Below, one piece after another: positions 35,185 through 44,073 of a stretch of DNA of 64,000 nt. The first letter of the stretch is position 1. Each line of letters opens with the position of its first letter. The translations under genes and the position numbers were made by a program. The stretch covers positions 185,918-249,917 of the forward strand of contig NZ_FCNX02000011.1 of NCBI RefSeq assembly GCF_001544835.2, in the 5' to 3' direction. The DNA comes from Caballeronia fortuita (GTDB lineage Bacteria > Pseudomonadota > Gammaproteobacteria > Burkholderiales > Burkholderiaceae). Below the pieces are notes generated by a model. That model did not search any database and was not told the origin of the DNA. It saw nothing but the letters and a program-made list of their open reading frames with translations.

Positions 35185-35640
35185 TTAGGCAGCGGACAAC
35201 TTGGACGACGAAGACGCGATACGCCTGTCGAGCTTTTGGACCGCCGCGATCACTATCCCCAGGCGGGTTTCGCGAAGCTGGCGGTCATGCTCGTTGATGA
35301 TCTGCCTGAGCGATGTCAATAGCGCTTCGGAGAATTCCCACGTGGCATCCTTCTCGCCGCTGTGAAGGATCGACAAGACCTCGTCTTCGACTTGGCGAAT
35401 GAAGCCCAGCTCGAGCAAACCATGCCCAGCTTCCGTGATAAATCCGGTCAATAGGGTGGCCTGCACCACTCCTAGCACATCGCGCCGCGAAGCTTTCCCG
35501 TGAAGCACTGCTTCGAACGCGAGGCGAGACTGAAGTCCCATCTCTTCCGCGTCCTTTTGAGGCATCGGTAACAGCATAACCTTTGAGCGCAGCTGCGAGT
35601 GTCCTGCACGGCTTCCCGGTTTTCGCTTTGACGACGACAT
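35185..35640 (-). CDS. Conserved-looking hypothetical protein, 151 aa
   Basis: The product starts MSSSKRKPGSRAGHSQLRSK and continues with MLLPMPQKDAEEMGLQSRLA, then a largely helical body ending in ASSSSKLSAA. A basic N-terminus followed by a LLP.P...A segment recalls short Burkholderia proteins sometimes labelled Fis-like regulators, but I cannot confirm a helix-turn-helix. There is no membrane segment. The Glu/Leu-rich body looks like genuine coding sequence. Confidence 0.6.
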   Translation of the reverse strand: MSSSKRKPGSRAGHSQLRSKVMLLPMPQKDAEEMGLQSRLAFEAVLHGKASRRDVLGVVQATLLTGFITEAGHGLLELGFIRQVEDEVLSILHSGEKDATWEFSEALLTSLRQIINEHDRQLRETRLGIVIAAVQKLDRRIASSSSKLSAA

Positions 35641-35851
35641 TGCTCAAATTCCCAATCTGGTTTCCTAAACGGCAAACGCGAGGCGCGGATGAAGCGAGCA
35701 GGACAGGCTGCTACGTCCCCGTTGAGTTGAAAACAATCGCCAACGCCTCACGTCGTGGAGCAACACTTGCTACCATTATCGCAAGGTCTTACGCCATTTC
35801 ACCCGCCGTTTTTGAAGAACGCTTTAAGGAAGACTTCGTAAGGGGTTGACG

Positions 35852-36028
35852 ATGCTAGTGACGACCGCTCTTTTGCTGCTTCTTGGCATCTGGCTCGCGG
35901 CTTTTTTGCTCGATCGTGGCAGCGATAAAAAAATGTGGGAGATGTGGGAGCGCGAATTGAATGAGGCGCGAACAGATCCGCAGTCGCCCGAGATCTCGGC
36001 CGAAAAGAGCCAAACGAAGAATGGCTGA
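35852..36028 (+). CDS. Small single-pass membrane protein, 58 aa
   Basis: The ATG at 35852 has AGGGG about 7 bases upstream. The product is MLVTTALLLLLGIWLAAFLL, one membrane helix, followed by a charged tail (DRGSDKKMWEMWERELNEAR). No family is recognised. Small genes of this type are hard to prove; the ribosome-binding site and the helix-plus-charged-tail design are the support. Confidence 0.4.
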   Translation: MLVTTALLLLLGIWLAAFLLDRGSDKKMWEMWERELNEARTDPQSPEISAEKSQTKNG

Positions 36029-36145
36029 TCGATGCGGCTCGACGGGGGCTCGCCGCAGACCGGCGCAACGGCCGGGACGTCTGTCAGGCAGTAAATAAGG
36101 AGCCGACGGTTGACGCCGCCGTCGCGTTGCAGCGTTCCGCGGAGC

Positions 36146-36172
36146 TCAAGTCTGTCTTGGTCTGGACGATAA
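36146..36172 (+). promoter_or_regulatory. Predicted sigma-28 (FliA) promoter of the second diguanylate cyclase gene
   Basis: TCAAG, then GACGATAA at the same 15-base TCAA-to-10 spacing as in front of copy 1 at 19180. Bases AAGTC just downstream of the -35 and AAACGGAGA after the -10 are also shared. The two upstream regions have otherwise drifted, so conservation of these blocks points to a functional promoter. Confidence 0.55.
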
Positions 36173-36409
36173 ACGGAGAAAGACCGTTTGCCGACACTGG
36201 TGCTTCCCCCGGTGACCTCGGACATCACGTTAACCAGTGCGGCGCAGCGTAAGAAGCCTACTTTCCGGCGCTGCATTACGGTCAGGGGACGAACTAGTGC
36301 GAATAGTGGGGAAACTGCTGGGATCCCGGATGTTCAATTTTTCTAAACCGTCCAGCCTCCCGCGCGGGGAGTCGGTCATATGCCGTTAATGGCCAACCCT
36401 GGAGGATCA

Positions 36410-37930
36410 GTGGAAAAGCAAGACAGAAACCTTCTGTGGCGGGCGGGCAGTTTTGCACAATATGCGTTATCAGCGCCGCATGCAATCGTCCTCGGTGGGA
36501 CGATCATTGCGCTGCTGCTAGTTGGCCTGTGCGCAACTGTACTCTACGAAAGCCGTCAGGACGCGCTCGACCGAGCCCGCGAAACCTCGCGCAATCTTGG
36601 TCTCGTGGCCGAGCGTGATATCAAACGCAATTTCGAACTCTATGACCTCTCGTTGCAAGCGGTGATTCAGGGGCTGCAACGACCCGACGTGATGGCCGCA
36701 CCTCCCGCGTTGCGGCGCGGTGTGCTGTTCGACCATGCGATGACGGCCCAATTCCTTGGCTCCATGCTTGTGATGGACGCAGCCGGCAATGTAATCCTGG
36801 ATTCGATCAACGATCTGCCGCGCAAAGGGAATTTTGCCGATCGCGCCTACTTCACAGTGCATCGGGACCACCCGGACGTCGGGCTGTATGTCAGCGATCC
36901 GTTCGCGTCCCGGCTTCGCGGCGGCACACCCAGCATCGCGCTCACTCGTCGGATCTCAAACCCGGATGGCTCGTTTGGCGGCATCGTGGTAATCGCAATC
37001 AACCTCGACTATTTCCACCAGCTGTTCGCCGGTCTGAAGTTGGGTCCGCATGGCTCGATGTCCCTGATCAGCAAGGACGGCATTATGATCATGCGCCAGC
37101 CATTCGACATGCGTATTATTGGCCGCAACATTAGCCAGGCCGCAACTTTTCGACGGTTCCGTAGTGCGCCCGAGGGCTCGTTTTCTGAGACGGCGTCAAT
37201 CGACGGCGTGCGACGGCTCTACTATTTCAAGAACCTTCCCGACGTGCCGCTGATCATCATGGTGGCCGAGGCGGAACAGGATATTTATGCCGCGTGGCGC
37301 ACTCGCGCGCTGGTCATCGGTTCACTAACGGGGGCACTCGGCCTGGGCTTGGTCCTGCTATCAATTCTGCTCAGTTTGCAGCTGCGACGCCGGATGCGCG
37401 CGGAGTCGCAACTGCAGATGCTCGCAAGAACAGACGGTCTGACGGGTCTCAACAATCGCCGTACGCTCGGCGAGATCCTTGAGCAGGAGTGGCGCCGGGC
37501 GCGTCGAACGCGCAGCACATTTTCCCTGCTGTTCGTCGACATCGACCGGTTTAAGGCATACAACGACACCTATGGCCACCAGGCCGGCGACGATGCGCTC
37601 GCCGCCGTCGCCCAGTGCATCAGCGGCAACCTGCGACGGCCCACGGACACAGCTGCCCGTTACGGCGGCGAGGAATTCGTCGTCGTCCTGCCCGACACAC
37701 CGCGGACCGGCGCCGTGCAGATCGCCGAGAGGATCCGCGTAGCCATCAGCGAACTTGCGATCGAGCACGCCGGCAGCGAATATGGGCGCGTCACCGCGAG
37801 CATCGGTACTGCGAGCTGGATTCCGGAGCAGGATAGCGACGTTAGTTCCGTCATCCAGGCTGCGGATGAGGCGCTGTACAACGCGAAAACCGCTGGTCGG
37901 AACACGGTCGCAGCGTTCGTGCTGTCTTGA
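36410..37930 (+). CDS. Membrane diguanylate cyclase (Cache-type sensor + GGDEF), copy 2
   Basis: A 506-residue paralogue of the protein at 19398-20909, near-identical over its whole length including membrane helices and sensor domain. The GTG start at 36410 has GGAGGA upstream. GGEEF is at 419-423 and the RxxD inhibitory site reads RPTD, so it should be an active, product-inhibited cyclase. Differences cluster in conservative substitutions in the sensor (for example YFTVHRDHPDVGLYVSDPFA) and at the C-terminus (NTVAAFVLS). The similarity suggests a duplication rather than independent acquisition. Confidence 0.9.
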   Translation: MEKQDRNLLWRAGSFAQYALSAPHAIVLGGTIIALLLVGLCATVLYESRQDALDRARETSRNLGLVAERDIKRNFELYDLSLQAVIQGLQRPDVMAAPPALRRGVLFDHAMTAQFLGSMLVMDAAGNVILDSINDLPRKGNFADRAYFTVHRDHPDVGLYVSDPFASRLRGGTPSIALTRRISNPDGSFGGIVVIAINLDYFHQLFAGLKLGPHGSMSLISKDGIMIMRQPFDMRIIGRNISQAATFRRFRSAPEGSFSETASIDGVRRLYYFKNLPDVPLIIMVAEAEQDIYAAWRTRALVIGSLTGALGLGLVLLSILLSLQLRRRMRAESQLQMLARTDGLTGLNNRRTLGEILEQEWRRARRTRSTFSLLFVDIDRFKAYNDTYGHQAGDDALAAVAQCISGNLRRPTDTAARYGGEEFVVVLPDTPRTGAVQIAERIRVAISELAIEHAGSEYGRVTASIGTASWIPEQDSDVSSVIQAADEALYNAKTAGRNTVAAFVLS

Positions 37931-38162
37931 TAGCGCAATCGGAATGCGCGACTTGAGCGCTGGGACATGCTTCGACTACCGGCCAGCATGCACGCGCTGT
38001 TGGGGCACCGTTGTGAGCATCTCCGAGGCACCTTCTTGCGTCGTTCCGAACATCGAAACTCCGTGGAGAACGGCTAAAAACGTTAGGGACGGCACCGCGT
38101 AGGAAAGATTCTTAATTCCGCCCGAACTTGTTCGTCTATCTATCGCTCGGTAGTCGTAGGCA

Positions 38163-38459
38163 TCAAAGTTCAGGCGAAAGCAGATCGCCATTTATGATCT
38201 CTTCGCCCCGCGCTCGTGCGGCAGCTACGGCTTGCGCTGTCGTCGCAAACGGCCCGATCGTGTCCGAGCCGTCGTAGGGATACAGCAGTCTGCCGTCGGT
38301 CTGCCGGACGACTTTCAATTTGCCAAAGAACCCACCTCCGGCCGAGCCGTAGTAAGACGCATAAATCTGGTAATCAGCTGGACTGGAACCGGGGATCGGC
38401 GACGCGTTGCGCGCTGGATAGAGAACGAGCTTCGGACGCCGACTGCTACCTTGCTTCAT
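38163..38459 (-). CDS. Hypothetical protein, 98 aa
   Basis: The product starts MKQGSSRRPKLVLYPARNAS and has a glycine-rich centre (YYGSAGGGFFGKLKVVRQTD) and an end reading IGPFATTAQAVAAARARGEE. The last segment recalls the G.F.....AV..A...G pattern of the small LRIYR family, but the rest differs and I do not merge them. Function is unknown. It stands alone on the minus strand between the second cyclase and the DUF2252 gene. Confidence 0.6.
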   Translation of the reverse strand: MKQGSSRRPKLVLYPARNASPIPGSSPADYQIYASYYGSAGGGFFGKLKVVRQTDGRLLYPYDGSDTIGPFATTAQAVAAARARGEEIINGDLLSPEL

Positions 38460-38633
38460 GCGTACGCTCCACGGTTTCCACGGTTTGAATACCTCGATAT
38501 TCCACCGGCTTGTTACGGCCGGGCGTCACAATCAAGCTCGTCAGGGCGACTCTCAGTTCACGAGCCCGTCTGCGGCGTGACGAGACGATAGGTCGGCTCG
38601 TCTTCAGGGCATGGGCACATAGCATGCGTTGTA

Positions 38634-39926
38634 ATGCCTACGACCACGAACGCTTACAAGCAGCGGTTGAAGTCGGTCTTGAACCAACTGCACATAGACT
38701 CCATGCGCAAGAAACGAAAGCTCAAGATCCCCGGAGTTGAAAGCCGCCAGGATCTACTGACAGCCAAACGTAATGCGAAAATGGCCCGCTCCACGCATGC
38801 TTACGTCCGGGGCAATACGATCCAATTTTATGATTGGCTCGAAAAAGCGGAAATACGTAGCTTGCCCCATGGACCCGCTACCTGGATTTGTGGCGACTGT
38901 CATACCGGAAATCTCGGCCCCATCGCCGACGCCAACGGCCGCATTGAAATCCAAATTCGCGATCTGGATCAGACCGTTATTGGCAACCCAGCGCACGACC
39001 TTATCCGGCTCGGACTATCGCTTGCGACCGCGGCTCGCGGCTCGGCTCTGCCTGGCGTCAAGACGATCAACATGATTGAGGCGCTGTTCGCCGGCTACGC
39101 GGAAGCATTTGATGATCAATCGGCACAGGAAGCGGACGCGGCGAAGAGACCCGAGGTCGCGCGTGTCGTGATGCGTGAGGCGGTACGGCGCTCCTGGAAG
39201 CACCTGGCGCGTGAACGGCTTGAGGACATCCAGCCCACCATTCCTTTGGGCGATCGCTTCTGGCCCATCAGCAGCGACGAGCGCGCGCAGATTGAAGCGC
39301 TGTTTGAAAAGGACACGATCGCGAGCCTGGCTACAAGCCTACGTGGTCGCCCGAACACGGGCAATGTCACCGTACTGGATGCGGCTTATTGGGTGAAGGG
39401 CTGCAGTTCCCTCGGACGACTCCGGTATGCGGTACTACTTGATGTTGATGGGGGCGTCATCGACGGCGATGATTTGTGCCTGATCGACATCAAGGAAGGC
39501 GTTAAGGCGGCAGCGCCACGTTATCCCGATGTCGTGATGCCGCGTGACAATGCGGAGCGCGTCGTGGAAGGCGCGCGCAACCTCTCCCCTCACCTGGGCG
39601 AGCGGATGAGATCGGCAACCCTGCAAGGCCGCCCCGTCATCCTGCGTGAGCTGTTGCCTCAGGACCTTAAGCTCGAGATCGAGCAAGTCGGGGAAACCGA
39701 GGCGATGAGCGTCGCCCGTTATCTTGCCCTCATTGTTGGACGGGCACATGCGCGGCAGATGGACAAGGAAACGCGCCGCAACTGGCTCTCGGAAATGAAA
39801 CGCACCAGAACGAAATCGATGGATGCGCCTATGTGGCTTTGGAGCAGCATCCTTGAATTAGTCGGGAGTCACGAGGTCGGTTACCTCGAACACTGTCGTC
39901 GCTATGCATTGGCAGCAGCTGGCTAA
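38634..39926 (+). CDS. DUF2252 family protein
   Basis: A 430-residue protein with the DUF2252 signature: HAYVRGNTIQFYDWL, GPATWICGDCHTGNLGPIAD, then RDLDQTVIGNPAHDLIRLGL. These blocks resemble the GD.H..N and D..D motifs of kinase-like (aminoglycoside phosphotransferase fold) proteins, so a phosphotransfer role is possible, but no reaction is established to my knowledge. Later blocks include LCLIDIKEGVKAAAPR and GRPVILRELLPQDLKLEI. It is not in an obvious operon. Confidence 0.88.
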   Translation: MPTTTNAYKQRLKSVLNQLHIDSMRKKRKLKIPGVESRQDLLTAKRNAKMARSTHAYVRGNTIQFYDWLEKAEIRSLPHGPATWICGDCHTGNLGPIADANGRIEIQIRDLDQTVIGNPAHDLIRLGLSLATAARGSALPGVKTINMIEALFAGYAEAFDDQSAQEADAAKRPEVARVVMREAVRRSWKHLARERLEDIQPTIPLGDRFWPISSDERAQIEALFEKDTIASLATSLRGRPNTGNVTVLDAAYWVKGCSSLGRLRYAVLLDVDGGVIDGDDLCLIDIKEGVKAAAPRYPDVVMPRDNAERVVEGARNLSPHLGERMRSATLQGRPVILRELLPQDLKLEIEQVGETEAMSVARYLALIVGRAHARQMDKETRRNWLSEMKRTRTKSMDAPMWLWSSILELVGSHEVGYLEHCRRYALAAAG

Positions 39927-40333
39927 CAGACTGTCAGGGTCGCGCTTTCCTCCGAATGCTGCTTGATGACAGTCGGACGTCGCGTATAACGGACGCGACG
40001 TGTCACCGTCGGTTCGTCTTATCGCATGCACCCGCCTTGGACTTCGCGATCGGGCAGCACACCCGTTTCTCGCATCCGCTGAATCAGTAGGAAGACGCCT
40101 ACGAGGGTTAAAGGAAAACGCGGGAAGAGGCCGCTCATCGGGTCGGATATGTATCAAGCATTCCAAACCAATTTGTCGGCAACAAAGTGATTTTCATTTG
40201 ATAAGCGTCAAGCCGTAGCCGCCGATGACGTTCGGTCGTGTTCTTACCCGCTGCCAGATAGGCACAGAGGTTGCGCATTACGGGAAGCCGCCTGCCTACG
40301 CGCGCGCGTTCTCGTCTCTTTTAGGATGATTCC
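39927..40333. other. Gap without a supported gene
   Basis: About 400 bases between DUF2252 and the YsnF-region membrane protein. No coding frame or clear regulatory palindrome was recognised. Confidence 0.45.
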
Positions 40334-41050
40334 ATGAAGCTGCTCACTACTCGCGATGGACTGCCCCGGCTTTCGTGGGGGGCGATCATCGCCGGCGTCA
40401 TTCTTTCGATGATTGTCTACCTGATTATGAGCGTGCTTGGCACGGCCATTGGCGCATCGCTGCTATCACCGATGTCAAAGCCCGATCCATTGCACGGGTT
40501 CGGCTTCGGGTCCGGGGTTTGGGTCATCGTTACTACCGTCCTGGCGGTGTTTGTCGGCTCATCTTACGCAGGCCGCTGTGCGCCAGTGCTTGGATGGCTT
40601 CACGGTCTGTTGTCGTGGGCGGTGATGACGCTGCTCGTTGTGTACGGCATGACGTCCCTCATCACCGGCGCGGTCAGCACTGCGGGAAGCGTCGCCGCGA
40701 CGACCGCACAGGTCAGCGCAACGGCCGCAAATCAATCTGGCACGACCCCGTCCATCGTGGACTCCGCCAAGCAGCAGGTCCAAGCGGCAGTTGCCTCCGC
40801 AGCGTCGGCCGCTTCAAGTCCGCAGTCCGAGCAGACGGCGCGCGAAGCGGCGGATAGTGCGGCACGAGGCGTCGCACGAGCGAGCTGGTTCTCTTTCGCC
40901 GCGCTCATTGTCGGAGGGATCATCGCCATCGTCTCGGGCGGTGCAGGCTTTCGCCACCAGCCGCCCTTTGAGGAAAGCGGCGGTACGGCAACAGGCGGCA
41001 GTTCCCCGCCGGTGCGCAGCCGGGCAGTGCCGGAACGTGGTCGTCTTTGA
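40334..41050 (+). CDS. Membrane protein associated with YsnF-type genes
   Basis: A 238-residue membrane protein starting MKLLTTRDGLPRLSWGAIIA. Three N-terminal helices (WGAIIAGVILSMIVYLIMSV; VWVIVTTVLAVFVGSS; WAVMTLLVVYGMTSLITGA) precede an Ala/Ser-rich soluble stretch (about 120-175), one more helix (FAALIVGGIIAIVSGGAGF) and a Ser/Pro-rich tail. SWGAI.AG...L opening sequences are common in uncharacterised proteins next to DUF2382 genes, as here. Function unknown; an envelope-stress role is inferred from neighbours. Confidence 0.72.
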   Translation: MKLLTTRDGLPRLSWGAIIAGVILSMIVYLIMSVLGTAIGASLLSPMSKPDPLHGFGFGSGVWVIVTTVLAVFVGSSYAGRCAPVLGWLHGLLSWAVMTLLVVYGMTSLITGAVSTAGSVAATTAQVSATAANQSGTTPSIVDSAKQQVQAAVASAASAASSPQSEQTAREAADSAARGVARASWFSFAALIVGGIIAIVSGGAGFRHQPPFEESGGTATGGSSPPVRSRAVPERGRL

Positions 41051-41109
41051 TTGAGCCGCTTTCCGATACCCGGCCACCGTCCGAACGTGTCGCACTTTAG
41101 GGGAAACAG

Positions 41110-41559
41110 ATGCCTGACCAAGAGCCGTTCAATGCCGCATCCACGACCGACGCGTCCGACGCAGTGCGCGTGTCGGCGGTCAAGGAAGAGATCGCGGTTG
41201 ATGTCAAAACAGTTGAAACCGGCGCCGTGCGGGTGCGCAAAGTCGTCCATGAAGAAATGCACGCTGTCCCGCTGCGCGTGCGCAATCAGCAGGTCGAGGT
41301 TAAACGCTTTCCGGTGAACCGGCCGGTGGATGAGCGCGAGGAGCCGCGGCGCGCAGGCGACACGCTCATCATCCCGATCTACGAGTACGTTCCCGTCGTA
41401 CGAATGCAATTGACCTTGAAGGAGGAAGTGCACGTGAAAACGACCGAGGTTCAAGAAGACGTGATCCATCAGGTGCTGACGAACTCTGAAGAGCTTGTAA
41501 TCGAGCGCCGCGACGGCCGGGACGGTCCGTGGAAGCAGGAACTCGCTGACAAGCCCTGA
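41110..41559 (+). CDS. YsnF/AvaK (DUF2382) domain protein, short form
   Basis: A 149-residue protein containing one DUF2382 unit: VSAVKEEIAVDVKTVETGAV with repeated charged heptad-like stretches, then IPIYEYVPVVRMQLTLKEEV and VLTNSEELVIERRDG. DUF2382 proteins are induced by stress in several bacteria but lack a known activity. GGGGAAAC precedes the ATG. It lies 59 bp after the membrane-protein gene and 78 bp before a longer DUF2382 gene, so the three probably form a stress operon. Confidence 0.82.
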   Translation: MPDQEPFNAASTTDASDAVRVSAVKEEIAVDVKTVETGAVRVRKVVHEEMHAVPLRVRNQQVEVKRFPVNRPVDEREEPRRAGDTLIIPIYEYVPVVRMQLTLKEEVHVKTTEVQEDVIHQVLTNSEELVIERRDGRDGPWKQELADKP

Positions 41560-41637
41560 AAGGAACCGGAACGCTCATTGCGTCGTGCGTTTGCGCAGAC
41601 TCCCATAAATCGTTTATGCCCGTTTCGGAGAATTAAA

Positions 41638-42504
41638 ATGGTACAGACAGTCATCGGTGTATTTAATTCGTTCGAGGATGCGCAGCGCGCTCAAAGCCGC
41701 TTGGAAACAGAAGGCATCGCCCGCGCAGATATGCAAGTACATAGCTCGAATAGCGGCGCCACGCCCGGCCTAAGCGACGATGCGACGACGCGGTCCGTTA
41801 CGAGTGAGACAGCGGGAGACCGCCCTCACGAAGGAGTCGTTGGCGGCATCGAGCACTTCTTTAAAAGGTTGTTCGGCAGCAGCGACGAGCCTGAAGAAGT
41901 CGGTCACTATCATGAAGCAGTTCGACGCGGCGGCGCATTGCTTTCCGTGGACGTCAATGACGAGACAGCCGTCGAGCGCGTGAGGGACGCACTCTATGCC
42001 GCGGGCGCGGTTAACATTGACTCGCGTGTCGCGCAGTGGCGCAGCACCGGTTACACCGGCTATGACCGAAACGCACCGGCCTACACTGCCGACGAAATAG
42101 CGGCGGAGCGCAAGGCGTTTCCAGTGGTTCAGGAGTCGCTAGAAGTCGGCAAGCGCGAAGTGCAGACAGGCGGCGTCCGTATCTACTCGCGCGTGACGGA
42201 GACACCGGTCAGCGAAACCGTCAATCTACGGGAAGAACACGCGACCATCGAGCGCAAGGCCGTGGACCGCCCGGCAACCGCCGCCGATCTCACGGAAGGC
42301 TCTGTGGAAATCCGCGAGACACAAGAGCAACCCGTGGTTGCCAAAACTGCGCGGGTGGTCGAAGAGGTCGTGGTGGGTAAGGAAGCCTCGACCAGAACGG
42401 AAACCATCAACGATACGGTGCGTGGGACTGAGGTTGACGTGGAAAGAACGGCGGGTTCGGAGGACGGTTCCGTCGTCCCACCGGCCAAGCAGCCTCCTCT
42501 TTGA
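41638..42504 (+). CDS. YsnF-type stress protein with N-terminal YflT-like domain
   Basis: The ATG at 41638 has GGAG 7 bases upstream, giving 288 residues. Residues 1-110 (MVQTVIGVFNSFEDAQRAQS ... GGALLSVDVNDETAVERVRD) match the heat/general-stress protein 17M (YflT) type of domain. The rest is DUF2382 (VVQESLEVGKREVQTGGVRI; TPVSETVNLREEHATIERKA). Domain order is that of typical YsnF/AvaK proteins. No catalytic residues are known. The upstream open frame to 41578 lacks a ribosome-binding site. Confidence 0.88.
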   Translation: MVQTVIGVFNSFEDAQRAQSRLETEGIARADMQVHSSNSGATPGLSDDATTRSVTSETAGDRPHEGVVGGIEHFFKRLFGSSDEPEEVGHYHEAVRRGGALLSVDVNDETAVERVRDALYAAGAVNIDSRVAQWRSTGYTGYDRNAPAYTADEIAAERKAFPVVQESLEVGKREVQTGGVRIYSRVTETPVSETVNLREEHATIERKAVDRPATAADLTEGSVEIRETQEQPVVAKTARVVEEVVVGKEASTRTETINDTVRGTEVDVERTAGSEDGSVVPPAKQPPL

Positions 42505-42636
42505 AATAGCTTCGCGATGCGGGAACTTTGGCGCAGTTCCCGCCGTCCGGTTTTCGGCAAAGAATGGGCGCGCTCGCATTGGCTTCGACGAGCGCGGTCC
42601 TCAATCCTCACAGGACCAGTTCGACGCAACGTCGCT

Positions 42637-42894
42637 CTAGTTCTGCTTCATTTTTCCGGTCGCCTTTCCATTCACGCCACTCTTCCCGTCTGGCGCCATT
42701 CCTTTCTCTCGTTCTTGCATCAGCGTGGGCCCGCTCGGGCTGCTTGCCCCCGCGGAAGCGCCTCGGCTTGGCTGGTCAGCGGCAGACGCGCCCTGCTGGG
42801 CCGCAGGTGTCGGCGCGGTCTGAGTGTTCTGCGCGGCCGCGGTCGCACCTACCGTGAGAAGGAGAGCGCCTAAAAAGTACGAGATCTGATTCAT
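42637..42894 (-). CDS. Small exported protein, 85 aa, low complexity
   Basis: MNQISYFLGALLLTVGATAA is a clear signal peptide (cleavage likely after AAA or AQ). The mature part is rich in Ala, Ser, Pro, Gly and Gln (PTPAAQQGASAADQPSRGAS) and ends with a basic GKATGKMKQN. It is probably an unstructured periplasmic protein of unknown role. It is convergent with the YsnF gene. Confidence 0.65.
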   Translation of the reverse strand: MNQISYFLGALLLTVGATAAAQNTQTAPTPAAQQGASAADQPSRGASAGASSPSGPTLMQEREKGMAPDGKSGVNGKATGKMKQN

Positions 42895-43174
42895 GGCTGT
42901 CTCTTTTTTTCAGATGACACTTTCACTGAGCATCTCCCATGCCGTGCCAATACGTGCCGCCGTACCGCAGACGAAGGCGGGGTCGGAATTATTCCGCCCA
43001 TTCGGCATATTTCCAGACAAGTCCGTGCCCGATATCGCGATAGAAGCGCTGCCGCATCGTGATGGTGCCGGCGCTCTGCATGTTTTGATTCACGCCCGCC
43101 TGCAACCCAGCGGTTCGACAGCAGAAGCGATCTCTTGCATCAGGCTCGTCTATTCTGTAGATAGGAGGTGCGAG

Positions 43175-43366
43175 ATGTCGCAATTGTTCGAAATCGCACT
43201 GGAACGCCAACCGGGCGGCTGGGTCTGGGCCGCGCTTTTGCATACGGAGGGTTCAACGCTCGTGGTCGGACAGTCTGCCCGAGCGTTTCCCACGGAAGCA
43301 GCCGCACGGCACGACGCAGCACGGGCGTTACCCGTCCACTACATTAAATCCCTCGTGCACCCATAG
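43175..43366 (+). CDS. Small hypothetical protein, 63 aa
   Basis: The ATG at 43175 is preceded by AGGAGGT, a full Shine-Dalgarno sequence, so the longer open frame from 42893 is not used. The product, MSQLFEIALERQPGGWVWAA and FPTEAAARHDAARALP near the end, has a layout distantly like the LRIYR small proteins (a G.W strand pair followed by a helix). I do not recognise a named family. It precedes an orphan receiver gene by 33 bp and may be co-transcribed. Confidence 0.6.
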   Translation: MSQLFEIALERQPGGWVWAALLHTEGSTLVVGQSARAFPTEAAARHDAARALPVHYIKSLVHP

Positions 43367-43399
43367 AGGTAAGGGCATACCCGTTGCTAAAAGCTGAAC

Positions 43400-43846
43400 A
43401 TGACTCTGTTAAACCCCGTCATGTTCTCAATGCCTGGTCTCTGGATCGATCGTTCTTTCGCGAGTGTTTCGCCGCCGGTTGTCGTGCTCATTGTCGACGA
43501 CGACCCTGCGGGTGCGCAGGCATTAGCCGCGGTGCTTGTCATTGAGGGTTACCGAGCGACGGTCGTAGCTGGGGGCGAGGCCGCTTTCGAGACGCCGGCA
43601 GCCTGGACGCCACATGTTGTGATCCTCGACATAGAGATGCCTGCGTGCGACGGGTACGCGGTGGCTTCGGCCATGCGCGGCTCGAGCCGATTTGCGAACA
43701 CACCCATCATCGCCTATACCTCTCTGCCCGAGGCGGACGTCGTCGACCGTGGCAAGCAAGCACAAATCGACGCCTTTTGTCGGAAAGGTACCTCGATCCG
43801 CCCGCTGCTCGATCTCATTGAGCATGTCGCCCCGGTGTTCGGGTAG
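43400..43846 (+). CDS. Single-domain response regulator with a K-G switch, paralogue
   Basis: A 148-residue receiver: VVVLIVDDDPAGAQALAAVL, phospho-acceptor Asp77 in VVILDIEMPACDGY, and DAFCRKGTSIRPLLDLI near the end, where Gly follows the conserved Lys instead of Pro. The protein at 33877 has the same oddity. The first ~25 residues are extra to the receiver fold and an internal ATG (MPGLWID, codon 11) may be the true start. No output domain or adjacent kinase. Confidence 0.85.
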   Translation: MTLLNPVMFSMPGLWIDRSFASVSPPVVVLIVDDDPAGAQALAAVLVIEGYRATVVAGGEAAFETPAAWTPHVVILDIEMPACDGYAVASAMRGSSRFANTPIIAYTSLPEADVVDRGKQAQIDAFCRKGTSIRPLLDLIEHVAPVFG

Positions 43847-44073
43847 GTCCCACGGAATACGCGATCAGCTCACCCTTCTCAACTTCTCAACTGCTGCGCG
43901 GTGACGATTCACGCTGCGGCGTTCGAAGCCGCAGCATCTTCAAGAGCTCTTCGGCACCTGCCACCGTCACCGGGCGACGGTCTCGAATCTCAGTCGCCCG
44001 CCACCACACCAATTTGCACCGACCTCCGCGCCCATTCTGTAGCGCACTTTCCACACAAACGTCCCGAACTCGA

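Noticed and set aside
35583..35849. Plus-strand 88-residue ORF
   Set aside because: It overlaps the start of the better supported minus-strand gene, shows no family resemblance and has no ribosome-binding site.
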